Shown here: positions 1 through 6,240 of the stretch, one piece after another | Layout: each line of letters opens with the position of its first letter | How positions within the stretch are numbered: position 1 is the stretch's first letter | Source: PMNU01 sp035480575 | GTDB taxonomy: Bacteria > Patescibacteriota > Saccharimonadia > Saccharimonadales > UBA4665 | Direction: 5' to 3' | Length of the DNA stretch: 41,399 nt | Assembly: GCA_035480575.1 (NCBI GenBank) | Contig: DATIHR010000021.1 | Span: forward strand, 1 to 41,399 | Position numbers and translations under genes: made by a program | Notes under the pieces: generated by a model | Database searches by the model: none | What the model was told of the DNA's origin: nothing | Seen by the model: only the letters and a program-made list of their open reading frames with translations

Positions 1-613
1 TTGTCTGGTTATATTGTACTGCCTTTTGAAAGAGACAGTGTGTGCATTTTATATGGGGCCTGACAGTAATGATCTTGTCGAGTGTGACGGCTTTGGTGTT
101 CTCGGTGACTTCAAGCCTGATCTCACCTTTACGCTCAGCAATGCCGACGACGGGTGTTTTGCCGCTCGCGCCACGCCCGCGCTTTCCATCATGCCGGGTG
201 CCGCCTACATAGGTTTCGTCGGCTTCGACGATGTTACCGAGCAAATCACCACGGCCTGATTTCTCGACGCTGTAGCGGATGCGTTGGAGCATGAACCAAG
301 CTGTTTTCTGGGTAATATCTAGGTACTTGGCAAGCTGGATAGATGAGATACCCTTTTTAAGAGAAGTATTTAAGTAGATGGCATAGAACCATTTTTGCAA
401 CGGTACGTGGCTATCGCTAAACATGGTGCCGACTTTGACCGTAAACTTTTTGCGGCAATCGCCGCATTTGAATAGCTTACCGTCCGCGAACTTATACGAT
501 TTCAAGCTGCCGCAGTGCGGGCAGTAGCGGCCATTGGCCCAGCGTTGCTCTTCCAAAAACGTAAGACAGGTGGCTTCATCAGGGAATTGTTTTTGGAAGG
601 CGAACAAACTCAT
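1..613 (-). CDS. IS1595-family (ISXO2-like) transposase, 3' end beyond the window
   Basis: The reading frame is open from an ATG at 613 to the left edge, giving about 204 residues of a family usually near 300. An N-terminal zinc ribbon is visible (CPHCGS about residues 32-37, then CGDC about 15 residues later), followed by the family signature with FTVKVGTMF and the stretch LQKWFYAIYL, then a helix ending in KTAWFMLQRIR. The first catalytic Asp of the DDE domain lies in EADETYVGG. The rest of the DDE domain lies off the window. The element is expected to move by cut-and-paste. Just upstream of the start (about 620-645) there is a short tandem TAACAGA motif that may belong to the terminal inverted repeat. 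I could not pair it because the other end is missing. Intactness of the 3' part is unknown. Confidence 0.88.
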   Translation of the reverse strand, partial: MSLFAFQKQFPDEATCLTFLEEQRWANGRYCPHCGSLKSYKFADGKLFKCGDCRKKFTVKVGTMFSDSHVPLQKWFYAIYLNTSLKKGISSIQLAKYLDITQKTAWFMLQRIRYSVEKSGRGDLLGNIVEADETYVGGTRHDGKRGRGASGKTPVVGIAERKGEIRLEVTENTKAVTLDKIITVRPHIKCTHCLFQKAVQYNQT

Positions 614-615
614 AC

Positions 616-1011
616 TTACAGTGTAGCTAATCTGTTAGGGTCTGTTAAGTATATAGGCGCGTAATCTACCATTCTTAGCAGCTTATCCTTTATCTGATGT
701 ACTTGATCCAAGAAAATACCACTATAGTAAGCTATTAGTTCTTCAGGCTGATGAGTCTTATGGTCAGTATGTTTCTGCTCGCTCACCTCAGATAAAAGTA
801 CGGCAGTCAGCTTTAGTTCGTTCAGTACACGGATTAGGTCGCTGCAGTAACTATAGCGCTGACCGACAACGGCATGCTCATAGGTTTTCTGGCCAATGGC
901 GGAATACCCAGGCTCCTCAACTTCCTTTTTAAAATTCAAAACTAGTAGCCCGGTACTAAGCTGACTAAGCTTCTTAGTGTCGTGGGGTGGTGGCTCTTTA
1001 GTTCCTGTCAT
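616..1011 (-). CDS. Hypothetical protein, possibly HEPN-like and truncated by the adjacent IS
   Basis: This is a 131-residue protein with a good ribosome binding site (AGGAG, 9 nt before the ATG), so it is probably expressed. The C-terminal half is helical and contains YYSGIFLDQVHQIKDKL, which resembles HEPN-type helices of the Cthe_2314 kind; that is a weak impression, not an assignment. The stop codon lies three bases from the transposase start, and the last dozen residues seem to be encoded by insertion-sequence end DNA. The original protein was therefore probably longer and has been cut by the IS. It is divergent from the DUF6624 gene at 1140 and shares the intergenic operator at 1053-1080 with it. 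Confidence 0.6.
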   Translation of the reverse strand: MTGTKEPPPHDTKKLSQLSTGLLVLNFKKEVEEPGYSAIGQKTYEHAVVGQRYSYCSDLIRVLNELKLTAVLLSEVSEQKHTDHKTHQPEELIAYYSGIFLDQVHQIKDKLLRMVDYAPIYLTDPNRLATL

Positions 1012-1052
1012 GTACTCTTACTCCTATTAAATATTTTAAGCGTCCTGGGTGA

Positions 1053-1080
1053 CGTACGATCAATAACTATCAACCGTACA
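1053..1080. promoter_or_regulatory. Dyad operator 1 flanking the RiPP-like cluster
   Basis: The 28-bp site consists of half-sites CGTACGAT and ACCGTACA separated by 12 bp, an imperfect palindrome. The same 8-12-8 arrangement occurs at 3625-3652 in the opposite orientation, with 15 of the 16 half-site bases identical and unrelated spacers. It lies between two divergent genes and is centred about 72 bp upstream of the predicted leaderless start at 1140. Half-site centres are 20 bp apart (two helical turns), as expected for a dimeric DNA-binding protein. The cognate regulator is not known; the gene at 3725 is one candidate. Confidence 0.65.
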
Positions 1081-1139
1081 TGTAAACCACATCTACCTGT
1101 ATTTCCTTACCCCTACCTGTGGCTGTTATGCTATACATT

Positions 1140-1637
1140 ATGAACCATATATTGGCAGCAAAAATACAGGCTATGGCTCAAGCCGACCAAGCTATGCGTA
1201 ATAACGCAATAAATAACGATGCACCCTGGGATTCTTCACTCGATAAGCTACACACCAAGCGGCTCAAAAAGATTATTGAACGCTATGGCTGGCCATCTTT
1301 CTCATTAGTGGGGCCGCAGGTGTCTAATGATGCCTGGCTGCTCGTTCAACATGCCGATCATGATGCGGCCTTCCAGGAGGAATGCCTGCGCCTCATGAAA
1401 GCCCTGCCAGCAGGAGAGGTTAGACTGGCGAATATCGCCTATTTAGAAGACCGTATACTCGTTGGCCGGGGCAAACTCCAATTGTACGGAACGCAGTTTA
1501 TGGGTGTAGGCAAAGACCTCGCGCCTCAGCCGATTAAAGATGAAACTCATTTGGACGAACGTCGGGAAGCCATGAAGCTAGGGCCATTCGCCGACTATAA
1601 AAAACTAATGTTCAAAGAATACGGCGACAAAGGCTAG
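1140..1637 (+). CDS. DUF6624-like protein
   Basis: The protein of about 165 residues matches my recollection of the DUF6624 family pattern: KKIIERYGWPSFSLVG, then AWLLVQHADHD, then a glutamate-rich helix, NIAYLEDRI and YGTQF, and a C-terminal DERREAMKLGPFADY. The family function is unknown to me. GTG 1119 and ATG 1128 are possible earlier starts. I prefer ATG 1140 because TATGCT (1127-1132) forms a -10 box seven bases ahead of it and there is no Shine-Dalgarno site, which fits a leaderless mRNA. The 3' end overlaps the convergent ATP-grasp gene by 4 bp. A second, more divergent DUF6624-like protein is encoded upstream of the ligase at 2598-3236, so the ligase lies between two members of one family. 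Confidence 0.8.
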   Translation: MNHILAAKIQAMAQADQAMRNNAINNDAPWDSSLDKLHTKRLKKIIERYGWPSFSLVGPQVSNDAWLLVQHADHDAAFQEECLRLMKALPAGEVRLANIAYLEDRILVGRGKLQLYGTQFMGVGKDLAPQPIKDETHLDERREAMKLGPFADYKKLMFKEYGDKG

Positions 1638-2626
1638 GCGGCTTTTGCTATAGCCGCGAGTTCACTGGCTATTGCCGGAGAAATAGGTAAGCCCAACTTC
1701 GCTTCTAGCCACCCGAACTGGCCATTGGTATTGCATTCTAGGAATGTAATGTTTCCGTCGGGTTGCTCGATAAAGTCAAAAGCACCGAAGCGCAGTCCGG
1801 CCCTGCCTAAGAATTGCATGCACTTCTCTTTTTCGTCATCAGGGAAAGGTTCGCTGCGGAACTCTACCATGCTTTGGTCGCTCTGGTGCTTACGCCAGTC
1901 ATCCTTAGCTCCGTCGCTGGTATAGATTGCCGCATCGAATGTGTCGTCACCCACAGCTGTAATGCGCCATTCGCGGGATTTAGGTACTTGTGGCTGCCAA
2001 AGTCCTGGGAACGGATTGCCTGCAGTAGGCAGCTGATCCGGGTTGTGGAGCGGCGTCGTATAAACCATCTTAAGGTCATCTGTTTCGCAGAACATAATAA
2101 ACGGATACTGCGTCTTAAAAATGATGTTTTCAGGCAATGATTGCGTTACGGTTTCCCACCTATTAGTAGCGACCGTATCCGGGATAGCAAACCCGACTTC
2201 GCGAGCTAACGCCAGTTGCGTTAATTTATTATCGACGCGTCGCATTCGCTCAGGTGAATTAAGCCAAGCGTGCTCCGGAACAGCATCCCATACTGTTGCT
2301 TGAATTACTTTGCGCTCGCTATCGAGTCCGATTTGCCCAGATTTGCCCTGCAAGATGTTAGACATCAGATTGGAGCGACGGTACCAGCCAGCAGCAATAT
2401 CGCGGGGCGAAAGTTCCCGGCCATCGTAGCGTACCTGAAGTCCGTCACTATTGTTTACGCTGACATCAAAAGGTACGGTTCCCTGCGCAACTTTGTCAGC
2501 CTCATAAGTGATAACATCATAGCCGCGCCCAGCGAGATCAGCCGCTATCGGCTCCCAAGTTACCCGGTCTAAAGAACTAGAGGCAATTAGTATTGTTCTA
2601 TCTGGTGTTTGTAGCTGTTCTGCCAT
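1634..2626 (-). CDS. ATP-grasp peptide ligase, MvdC/MvdD (graspetide maturase) type
   Basis: The 330-residue protein shows the collinear motifs of ribosomal-peptide ATP-grasp maturases: GWYRRS (about 81-86, the usual W-Y-R-R-P), AWLNSP then NKLTQLALAREVGF and IPDTVATN, a linker with SREWRITAVGD and DWRK, then FGAFDFIE and a metal-binding FLECNTNGQFGWLE followed by LGLPISPAIASEL. Members use ATP to activate Asp/Glu side chains of a precursor peptide and form ester or amide macrocycles (established for the family). The substrate here is inferred to be the product of 3240-3512. The gene overlaps the preceding DUF6624-like gene by 29 bp, so the two are probably co-translated. ATG 2626 lacks a clear Shine-Dalgarno site. 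Confidence 0.88.
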   Translation of the reverse strand: MAEQLQTPDRTILIASSSLDRVTWEPIAADLAGRGYDVITYEADKVAQGTVPFDVSVNNSDGLQVRYDGRELSPRDIAAGWYRRSNLMSNILQGKSGQIGLDSERKVIQATVWDAVPEHAWLNSPERMRRVDNKLTQLALAREVGFAIPDTVATNRWETVTQSLPENIIFKTQYPFIMFCETDDLKMVYTTPLHNPDQLPTAGNPFPGLWQPQVPKSREWRITAVGDDTFDAAIYTSDGAKDDWRKHQSDQSMVEFRSEPFPDDEKEKCMQFLGRAGLRFGAFDFIEQPDGNITFLECNTNGQFGWLEAKLGLPISPAIASELAAIAKAA

Positions 2627-3236
2627 TCTGGTGGTCGCACTTTCTTAGAAAACTAGGCTGTGCAGTAAGGCCAAACTTTTTACGCCTTTCAGCCAAACCC
2701 GTTTCATTAATTATCGGAAAATTTCCTACAGTACTGTCACCACCCTCGTACTTCGTGTAATAGTATCTCGTGCCATACGATTGCTTTGCCATATGGTCGA
2801 AGGCCTTGGCTTTGAGCATGAGGTAATCTACAAGATAAGGAATCCCCGGATAGAAAACCTGGCTTTTATCTTTGTAATAAATTCTTCGCATCTTAGTGAG
2901 CGTCATTTTTGTGATGTCGTCTAACGGACTATGGTTCGCCAGTAGCCATACAGCCCGTGATCCGTCCAAGCCAATATTGCGGGCGTTCGGACTTTTAATT
3001 ACTTGCAATAGCGCTCGTAATTCTTCCGAGCGGGCAATATCACGGTTATGCAACTCTTTCGCCACCTCAAGGTCGACAAGCTTCTTTGGGTCATTACTCA
3101 AAAATCTGCCAGATAGCCGGTCATCCTGGTCTTCGGCCATGAGTCTAAGAAGCTTCTGCTGCACCACTGGATACCTAACCTCACTAGCGTGAGGCAGTTC
3201 TCTCGTTACCATATCAACGGTGCAGCAGTACAGCAC
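2598..3236 (-). CDS. DUF6624-like protein encoded between precursor and ligase
   Basis: The protein has up to 212 residues and begins at GTG 3236, three bases after the precursor stop; ATG 3212 is an alternative start, and neither has a strong ribosome binding site, suggesting translational coupling. Residues about 30-180 follow the DUF6624 layout in degraded form: LLRLMAEDQDDR, then SEELRALLQVIKSPNARNIG, GSRAVWLLANHSPLD and YGTRYYY. This parallels GWPSFSLVG, AWLLVQHADHD and YGTQF in the protein at 1140. The basic C-terminus is unrelated. The gene sits in the middle of a tight three-gene transcription unit, precursor then this gene then ligase, so a role in peptide maturation, recognition or immunity is a reasonable guess and nothing more. 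Confidence 0.68.
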   Translation of the reverse strand: MLYCCTVDMVTRELPHASEVRYPVVQQKLLRLMAEDQDDRLSGRFLSNDPKKLVDLEVAKELHNRDIARSEELRALLQVIKSPNARNIGLDGSRAVWLLANHSPLDDITKMTLTKMRRIYYKDKSQVFYPGIPYLVDYLMLKAKAFDHMAKQSYGTRYYYTKYEGGDSTVGNFPIINETGLAERRKKFGLTAQPSFLRKCDHQNGRTATNTR

Positions 3237-3239
3237 TGT

Positions 3240-3512
3240 CTATTCGTATAGCCACTCTTGGTCGGGTGGGTTTATGTCGGGGTTGCCGTGTGCATCGTAG
3301 GGCGTCGCGCCGCCTTCAGTAGGAAACGGCGTTGGTGGAGTCTGCGGTGGCTGCTGTGGCTGTGAAGCATCTATACCCGGTACTTCAACAGGCTGCGCGA
3401 GCATTTCAAGTGCCGTACGGCCGAATGCAGCCCCGACTTCCTGAGAAACTACAGTTTGTTGAAACGCTTCAGCGGGTGCGGCGCTGGGAACTTCCATAGT
3501 TTGTACTGTCAT
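3240..3512 (-). CDS. Candidate ATP-grasp-modified RiPP precursor peptide
   Basis: The 90-residue protein starts at ATG 3512, chosen because AGGAGG lies 4 nt upstream; the longer frame to 3560 has no such site. The N-terminal part contains a short Ala-rich helix around AAFGRTALEMLAQ that could act as leader. A proline/glutamine-rich spacer follows, and then a C-terminal tail ATPYDAHGNPDINPPDQEW ending LYE, with one Thr, several Asp and two Glu that could serve as ester or amide partners. No cysteine, transmembrane segment or known precursor signature (such as the microviridin core) is recognised. It is first gene of an operon with a DUF6624-like gene and an MvdD-type ligase. The assignment as precursor rests on context, size and composition. 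Confidence 0.6.
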   Translation of the reverse strand: MTVQTMEVPSAAPAEAFQQTVVSQEVGAAFGRTALEMLAQPVEVPGIDASQPQQPPQTPPTPFPTEGGATPYDAHGNPDINPPDQEWLYE

Positions 3513-3587
3513 ACACCCTCCTATACAGTTACTGTTTAATAAGCGAAGTGTATCATGCACTACCTGGGGCTACAAGCAAACCGCCCT

Positions 3588-3617
3588 ATTGTATGTTGTT
3601 ATATTTGAATACAGCAA
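3588..3617 (-). promoter_or_regulatory. Promoter of the precursor/ligase operon
   Basis: On the minus strand TTGCTG (3617-3612) and TACAAT (3593-3588) are separated by 18 bp. Transcription would start near 3581, giving a 5' leader of about 70 nt before the AGGAGG site and ATG 3512. Dyad operator 2 lies directly upstream of the -35 box, centred near -57, a position typical of activator sites. Confidence 0.6.
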
Positions 3618-3624
3618 CTCAGAG

Positions 3625-3652
3625 TGTACGGTCACTATGTAGAGATCGTACA
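3625..3652. promoter_or_regulatory. Dyad operator 2 flanking the RiPP-like cluster
   Basis: TGTACGGT and ATCGTACA are separated by 12 bp, giving the same 28-bp architecture as the site at 1053-1080 in inverted orientation. Only the first base of one half-site differs between the two copies, while the spacers are unrelated, which argues for selection on the half-sites. The site is in the 212-bp gap between the divergent precursor operon and the gene at 3725. Confidence 0.65.
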
Positions 3653-3724
3653 CACAGCTGGCAATACCTTGCGTACTATGACATAATATGTCGTAACAAT
3701 AAGATGTGATTCCTGAGCGATGTG

Positions 3725-4108
3725 ATGAACCAAAGTGATAAAACCGACGCTGTATATACCCTGACCTTCAATGATGACGGGCTATACCTGAATGGCCGCT
3801 TCCTGCGGAAGGTGCAGTATGATTCGATGAATTATCGATTCCTAGCGTACATGACCGACCATGCCAACGAGGTGCTTGCTTACGCAGATGTGGTCAGTGC
3901 GGCGGAACTGCCCGCACGGACAGCAAAGAAGCTGCCCCAGGTACTGAACGAACTCGGCTTTAAGTCATGGCTGCGAGCGATGTTCTTCCCAATTACTACC
4001 GGTGGTAAGGTCATGCTGCGGAATCCTGTGACAACTGACGCATTGCAGCAGATGAGCCTCTCGCCCGACACGCCGGTCGAAGCGCTGATCAAAGACGCCA
4101 ACCTCTAA
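3725..4108 (+). CDS. Small protein, possible winged-helix regulator
   Basis: The roughly 127-residue protein starts at ATG 3725 or the adjacent GTG 3722. It has no transmembrane segment. The middle part, from YDSMNYRFLAYMTDHANEV through the helix AKKLPQVLNELGFKSW to a strand-like GGKVMLRNP, resembles the helix-helix-wing order of OmpR-type winged-helix domains, but I could not confirm a recognition helix. It is divergent from the precursor operon across operator 2, the usual place for a cluster regulator. The gap holds a small dyad (GACAT-AAT-ATGTC, about 3679-3691) just upstream of the gene. Function is inferred from position and should be treated as tentative. Confidence 0.5.
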   Translation: MNQSDKTDAVYTLTFNDDGLYLNGRFLRKVQYDSMNYRFLAYMTDHANEVLAYADVVSAAELPARTAKKLPQVLNELGFKSWLRAMFFPITTGGKVMLRNPVTTDALQQMSLSPDTPVEALIKDANL

Positions 4109-4203
4109 GTTAGTATTTGTTTGGTAATGTTTGGCCGTGTAAGGTTCTATGCGGTTACCGGCCTAGGCGGCTGAACTTAGTTTAGTCTTGATCTAACAAG
4201 GCT

Positions 4204-4338
4204 ATGTCGAATAAAACCCAACCCACACCAGTCGCTCTGCCGGAGGGCCTTAGCGAGGAAGCGCTCGTCAACCTCACGGGCTTCTTTGATGCCTTAATAG
4301 AAATGGATCTTGAACGGCGGGGTGTAGGCGAAAAATGA
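4204..4338 (+). CDS. 44-residue protein coupled to the SpoVG-like gene
   Basis: The small reading frame begins with ATG 4204, preceded by AAGG two bases upstream. It encodes an acidic, mostly helical 44-residue peptide beginning MSNKTQPTPV and ending in ERRGVGEK. Its stop TGA overlaps the ATG of the SpoVG-like gene (ATGA), a typical translational coupling junction, which is the main reason to accept it. I do not recognise the family. It belongs to the small-gene, SpoVG-like, recombinase run and is probably an accessory gene of the mobile element. The 95 bp between 4108 and 4204 contain no other gene that I can see. Confidence 0.6.
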   Translation: MSNKTQPTPVALPEGLSEEALVNLTGFFDALIEMDLERRGVGEK

Positions 4339-4601
4339 AGATAACAGAGGTAGAAGTTGTTCCGATAAAGCCTACTGGCGGCCTCGTAGGCTTCGCCAGC
4401 TGTATTATCGATGACTGGCTCTACATTGGTTCAATTGCCATACACGCTCGCTTACGGGGCGGCTACCGCCTCGTTTTTCCTACTCGCAGGATTGGTGACG
4501 GGCAAATTCACTACTTTCACCCAATTACTCGAGATGTCGGTCGTGTCCTGGAAGATGCCATCATTACGAAGTGTGTTGAGCTATTCGACCAACCAAGCTA
4601 A
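4335..4601 (+). CDS. SpoVG-family protein
   Basis: The 88-residue protein begins MKITEVEVVPIKP and continues with GLVGFASCIIDDWLYIGSIA, GGYRLVFPTR and YFHPITRDVGRVLEDAI, the SpoVG domain layout (N-terminal beta strands, then R-containing strand, then C-terminal helix). SpoVG proteins are small nucleic-acid-binding proteins. Divergent copies are common beside recombinases on mobile elements. It overlaps the upstream 44-codon gene by 4 bp and ends 17 bp before the recombinase, so all three probably form one transcript. Its role here is presumably regulation of the element, which is inference. Confidence 0.75.
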   Translation: MKITEVEVVPIKPTGGLVGFASCIIDDWLYIGSIAIHARLRGGYRLVFPTRRIGDGQIHYFHPITRDVGRVLEDAIITKCVELFDQPS

Positions 4602-4618
4602 GTTACACGAGTTACTAT

Positions 4619-6115
4619 ATGGACACTCCTAAAACCTACCTGATTGCTCGCGTTTCCAATGAAGAACAGAGAGTTGCCCTTGAAGCGCAGAAGCTGCGGC
4701 TGACTCAATATGCTGATAGGCTTCATCTCGACTATACCTATTATCAGTTTGATGAGTCGGCTTTTAAGGGTGACCGTCGCCAGTTCGGCGAACTGGTCGC
4801 TAAAGTCGTAGCCGAAAAGCGACTCTGCTACATAGTGTTCGATAAAATCGACCGCCTGAGCCGCGATGTCAGCCATTCCCTTGTAGACCAATTAAAACAA
4901 TTGGCAAACAAGGGCAAAATCGAGTTGCATTTCCCTAGCGAAGGTCTGGTCGTCAAACAAAATTCTCCAGCTATGGACTGGTTCCGGTTAGACCTGGGCC
5001 TGTCACTGGCCGCAAACTATTCCCGTTCAACGCACGATAACGTGCAGCGCCGCTTTGAGCATATGGCCGTTGCCGGTAAGCGTTCTGGCCTGTCAGCACT
5101 TGGATATTTGAATGGCCGTCGCGGGACAGCAGAGAGACCTATTAAAACTATCGAGCTTGATCCAGACCGCGCCCACCATATTCTCACTGTGTTTGAAAAA
5201 CGAGCAGAAGGCATGTCGTTCCTAGAGATCGCCAAACTCGTCAACAAGGCGGGCCTACGCAGTCGAAAAGGCTGCAAGATGAATAAGTCTAGTATTGAAC
5301 GAATCATAAGTAACCCATTCTATTACGGTAAACTCCGATATTTAGGTGAGCTTTACGATCACGATTATCCTCGGCTCATAGATTACAAATTGTTTTATAA
5401 ATGCCAGCGCGTTGGTAAAATCCGCAAATTGAACCCAACCAATTACAACAGCATGTCTTTTACTCTTAAAGGAATGGCTAAATGTGCAATGTGCAGCTGC
5501 ACCGTATCTTCGTACAAGGTTAAAAATAATGTCTACCTCAAATACTCCGGAGCCAAGGGCAAATGCGGCAATGTCTGTTCAGCTCAAAAGCTTTTTATGC
5601 CAAACATCATTAAAATTCTTGAAAACATTGCAGTTCCAGAGGAAGTCTTGCCGCAAGTAGTCGCTGAGTTGCGTAAAAAGCACGGCCGCCAGCAAGATTA
5701 CGTTGAGCAGAACATAGGGGCGGCCCGGCGCGAGTATGACAAGGTAACGGCTAGGCTTAAAAAGCTTACATACGAACGCTTGGACGGCAATATTCCAACT
5801 GATCTATATACGTCAATGGTCGAAGAATTAACGGCTCGGCAGCAAGAATTAAACCAACAGATCGAAGCTACTACAGAATCGAACCAAGACTTTCTAATAA
5901 CGGCAAGCTACCTGCTCGACCTCTGTCAGCGGGCTGTTTTACTGTTCAATTCAGCGCCTGAGGATCTCCAGCAAAAACTCCTCAAAACGGTACTTTCTAA
6001 CCTTGTAATGGATAAGAAAATGTTGTCTTATGATGTACAGGAACCCTTTAAGACAATTATTGAAGCAAAGAAAAAGGCCCTTTCGGGCCAGAATTCTGAT
6101 ATTTGGTGCGGGTGA
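4619..6115 (+). CDS. Large serine recombinase (integrase)
   Basis: The 498-residue protein has an N-terminal resolvase domain (about 1-145) with catalytic Ser13 in ARVSNEEQ and the conserved KIDRLSRD Arg motif, a recombinase domain (about 160-270, including ISNPFYYGKLRY), a zinc ribbon (CAMCSC, then CGNVC) and a C-terminal coiled coil (about 365-430). Such enzymes integrate and excise elements at short att sites. The start at ATG 4619 lacks a strong ribosome binding site. The last 12 bp (6104-6115) overlap the 3' end of the convergent tRNA-Gly, including its CCA, and the tRNA terminator is nested in the coding region. The recombinase therefore sits exactly at the junction expected for insertion into the tRNA 3' end. 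Confidence 0.93.
   Translation: MDTPKTYLIARVSNEEQRVALEAQKLRLTQYADRLHLDYTYYQFDESAFKGDRRQFGELVAKVVAEKRLCYIVFDKIDRLSRDVSHSLVDQLKQLANKGKIELHFPSEGLVVKQNSPAMDWFRLDLGLSLAANYSRSTHDNVQRRFEHMAVAGKRSGLSALGYLNGRRGTAERPIKTIELDPDRAHHILTVFEKRAEGMSFLEIAKLVNKAGLRSRKGCKMNKSSIERIISNPFYYGKLRYLGELYDHDYPRLIDYKLFYKCQRVGKIRKLNPTNYNSMSFTLKGMAKCAMCSCTVSSYKVKNNVYLKYSGAKGKCGNVCSAQKLFMPNIIKILENIAVPEEVLPQVVAELRKKHGRQQDYVEQNIGAARREYDKVTARLKKLTYERLDGNIPTDLYTSMVEELTARQQELNQQIEATTESNQDFLITASYLLDLCQRAVLLFNSAPEDLQQKLLKTVLSNLVMDKKMLSYDVQEPFKTIIEAKKKALSGQNSDIWCG
6071..6089 (-). terminator. Rho-independent terminator of tRNA-Gly
   Basis: On the minus strand GGCCC-GAAA-GGGCC is followed by TTTTT (6075-6071), 14 nt downstream of the tRNA CCA end. 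It lies wholly within the final codons of the opposing recombinase gene, so the same bases encode protein on one strand and a terminator on the other. Confidence 0.8.
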
Positions 6116-6180
6116 CGGGACTCTAACCCGTGGCCTCGTCCTTGGCAAGGACGCGCTCTAAACAACTGAGCTACACCCGC
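6104..6180 (-). tRNA. tRNA-Gly (anticodon GCC)
   Basis: The 77-nt gene has a complete cloverleaf: acceptor GCGGGTG/CACCCGC, D stem GCTC/GAGC, anticodon stem CGTCC/GGACG with loop TTGCCAA (anticodon GCC), T stem ACGGG/CCCGT, discriminator A and encoded CCA. Two tertiary positions are unusual: the D loop reads AGTTGTTTA, so position 19 is U instead of G, and the T loop reads TTAGAGT, so position 56 is A instead of C. The two changes together would keep a base pair (U19-A56). The 3' end is overlapped by the serine recombinase gene, and a 25-bp copy of the 5' end occurs at 6340-6364. Confidence 0.95.
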
Positions 6181-6195
6181 ATGTGATGTTTTCTT

Positions 6196-6223
6196 ATTCT
6201 ATTAAAGTTCTTGCTGTTAGCAA
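6196..6223 (-). promoter_or_regulatory. Promoter of tRNA-Gly
   Basis: On the minus strand TTGCTA (6223-6218) and TAGAAT (6201-6196) are separated by 16 bp and lie 15 bp before the first base of the tRNA, the expected position for a stable-RNA promoter. Confidence 0.65.
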
Positions 6224-6240
6224 AGTGCGCATTTATTGTT

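Noticed and set aside
14..259. Plus-strand 81-residue frame at the left edge
   Set aside because: It is antisense to the IS1595 transposase, which has clear zinc-ribbon and DDE motifs.
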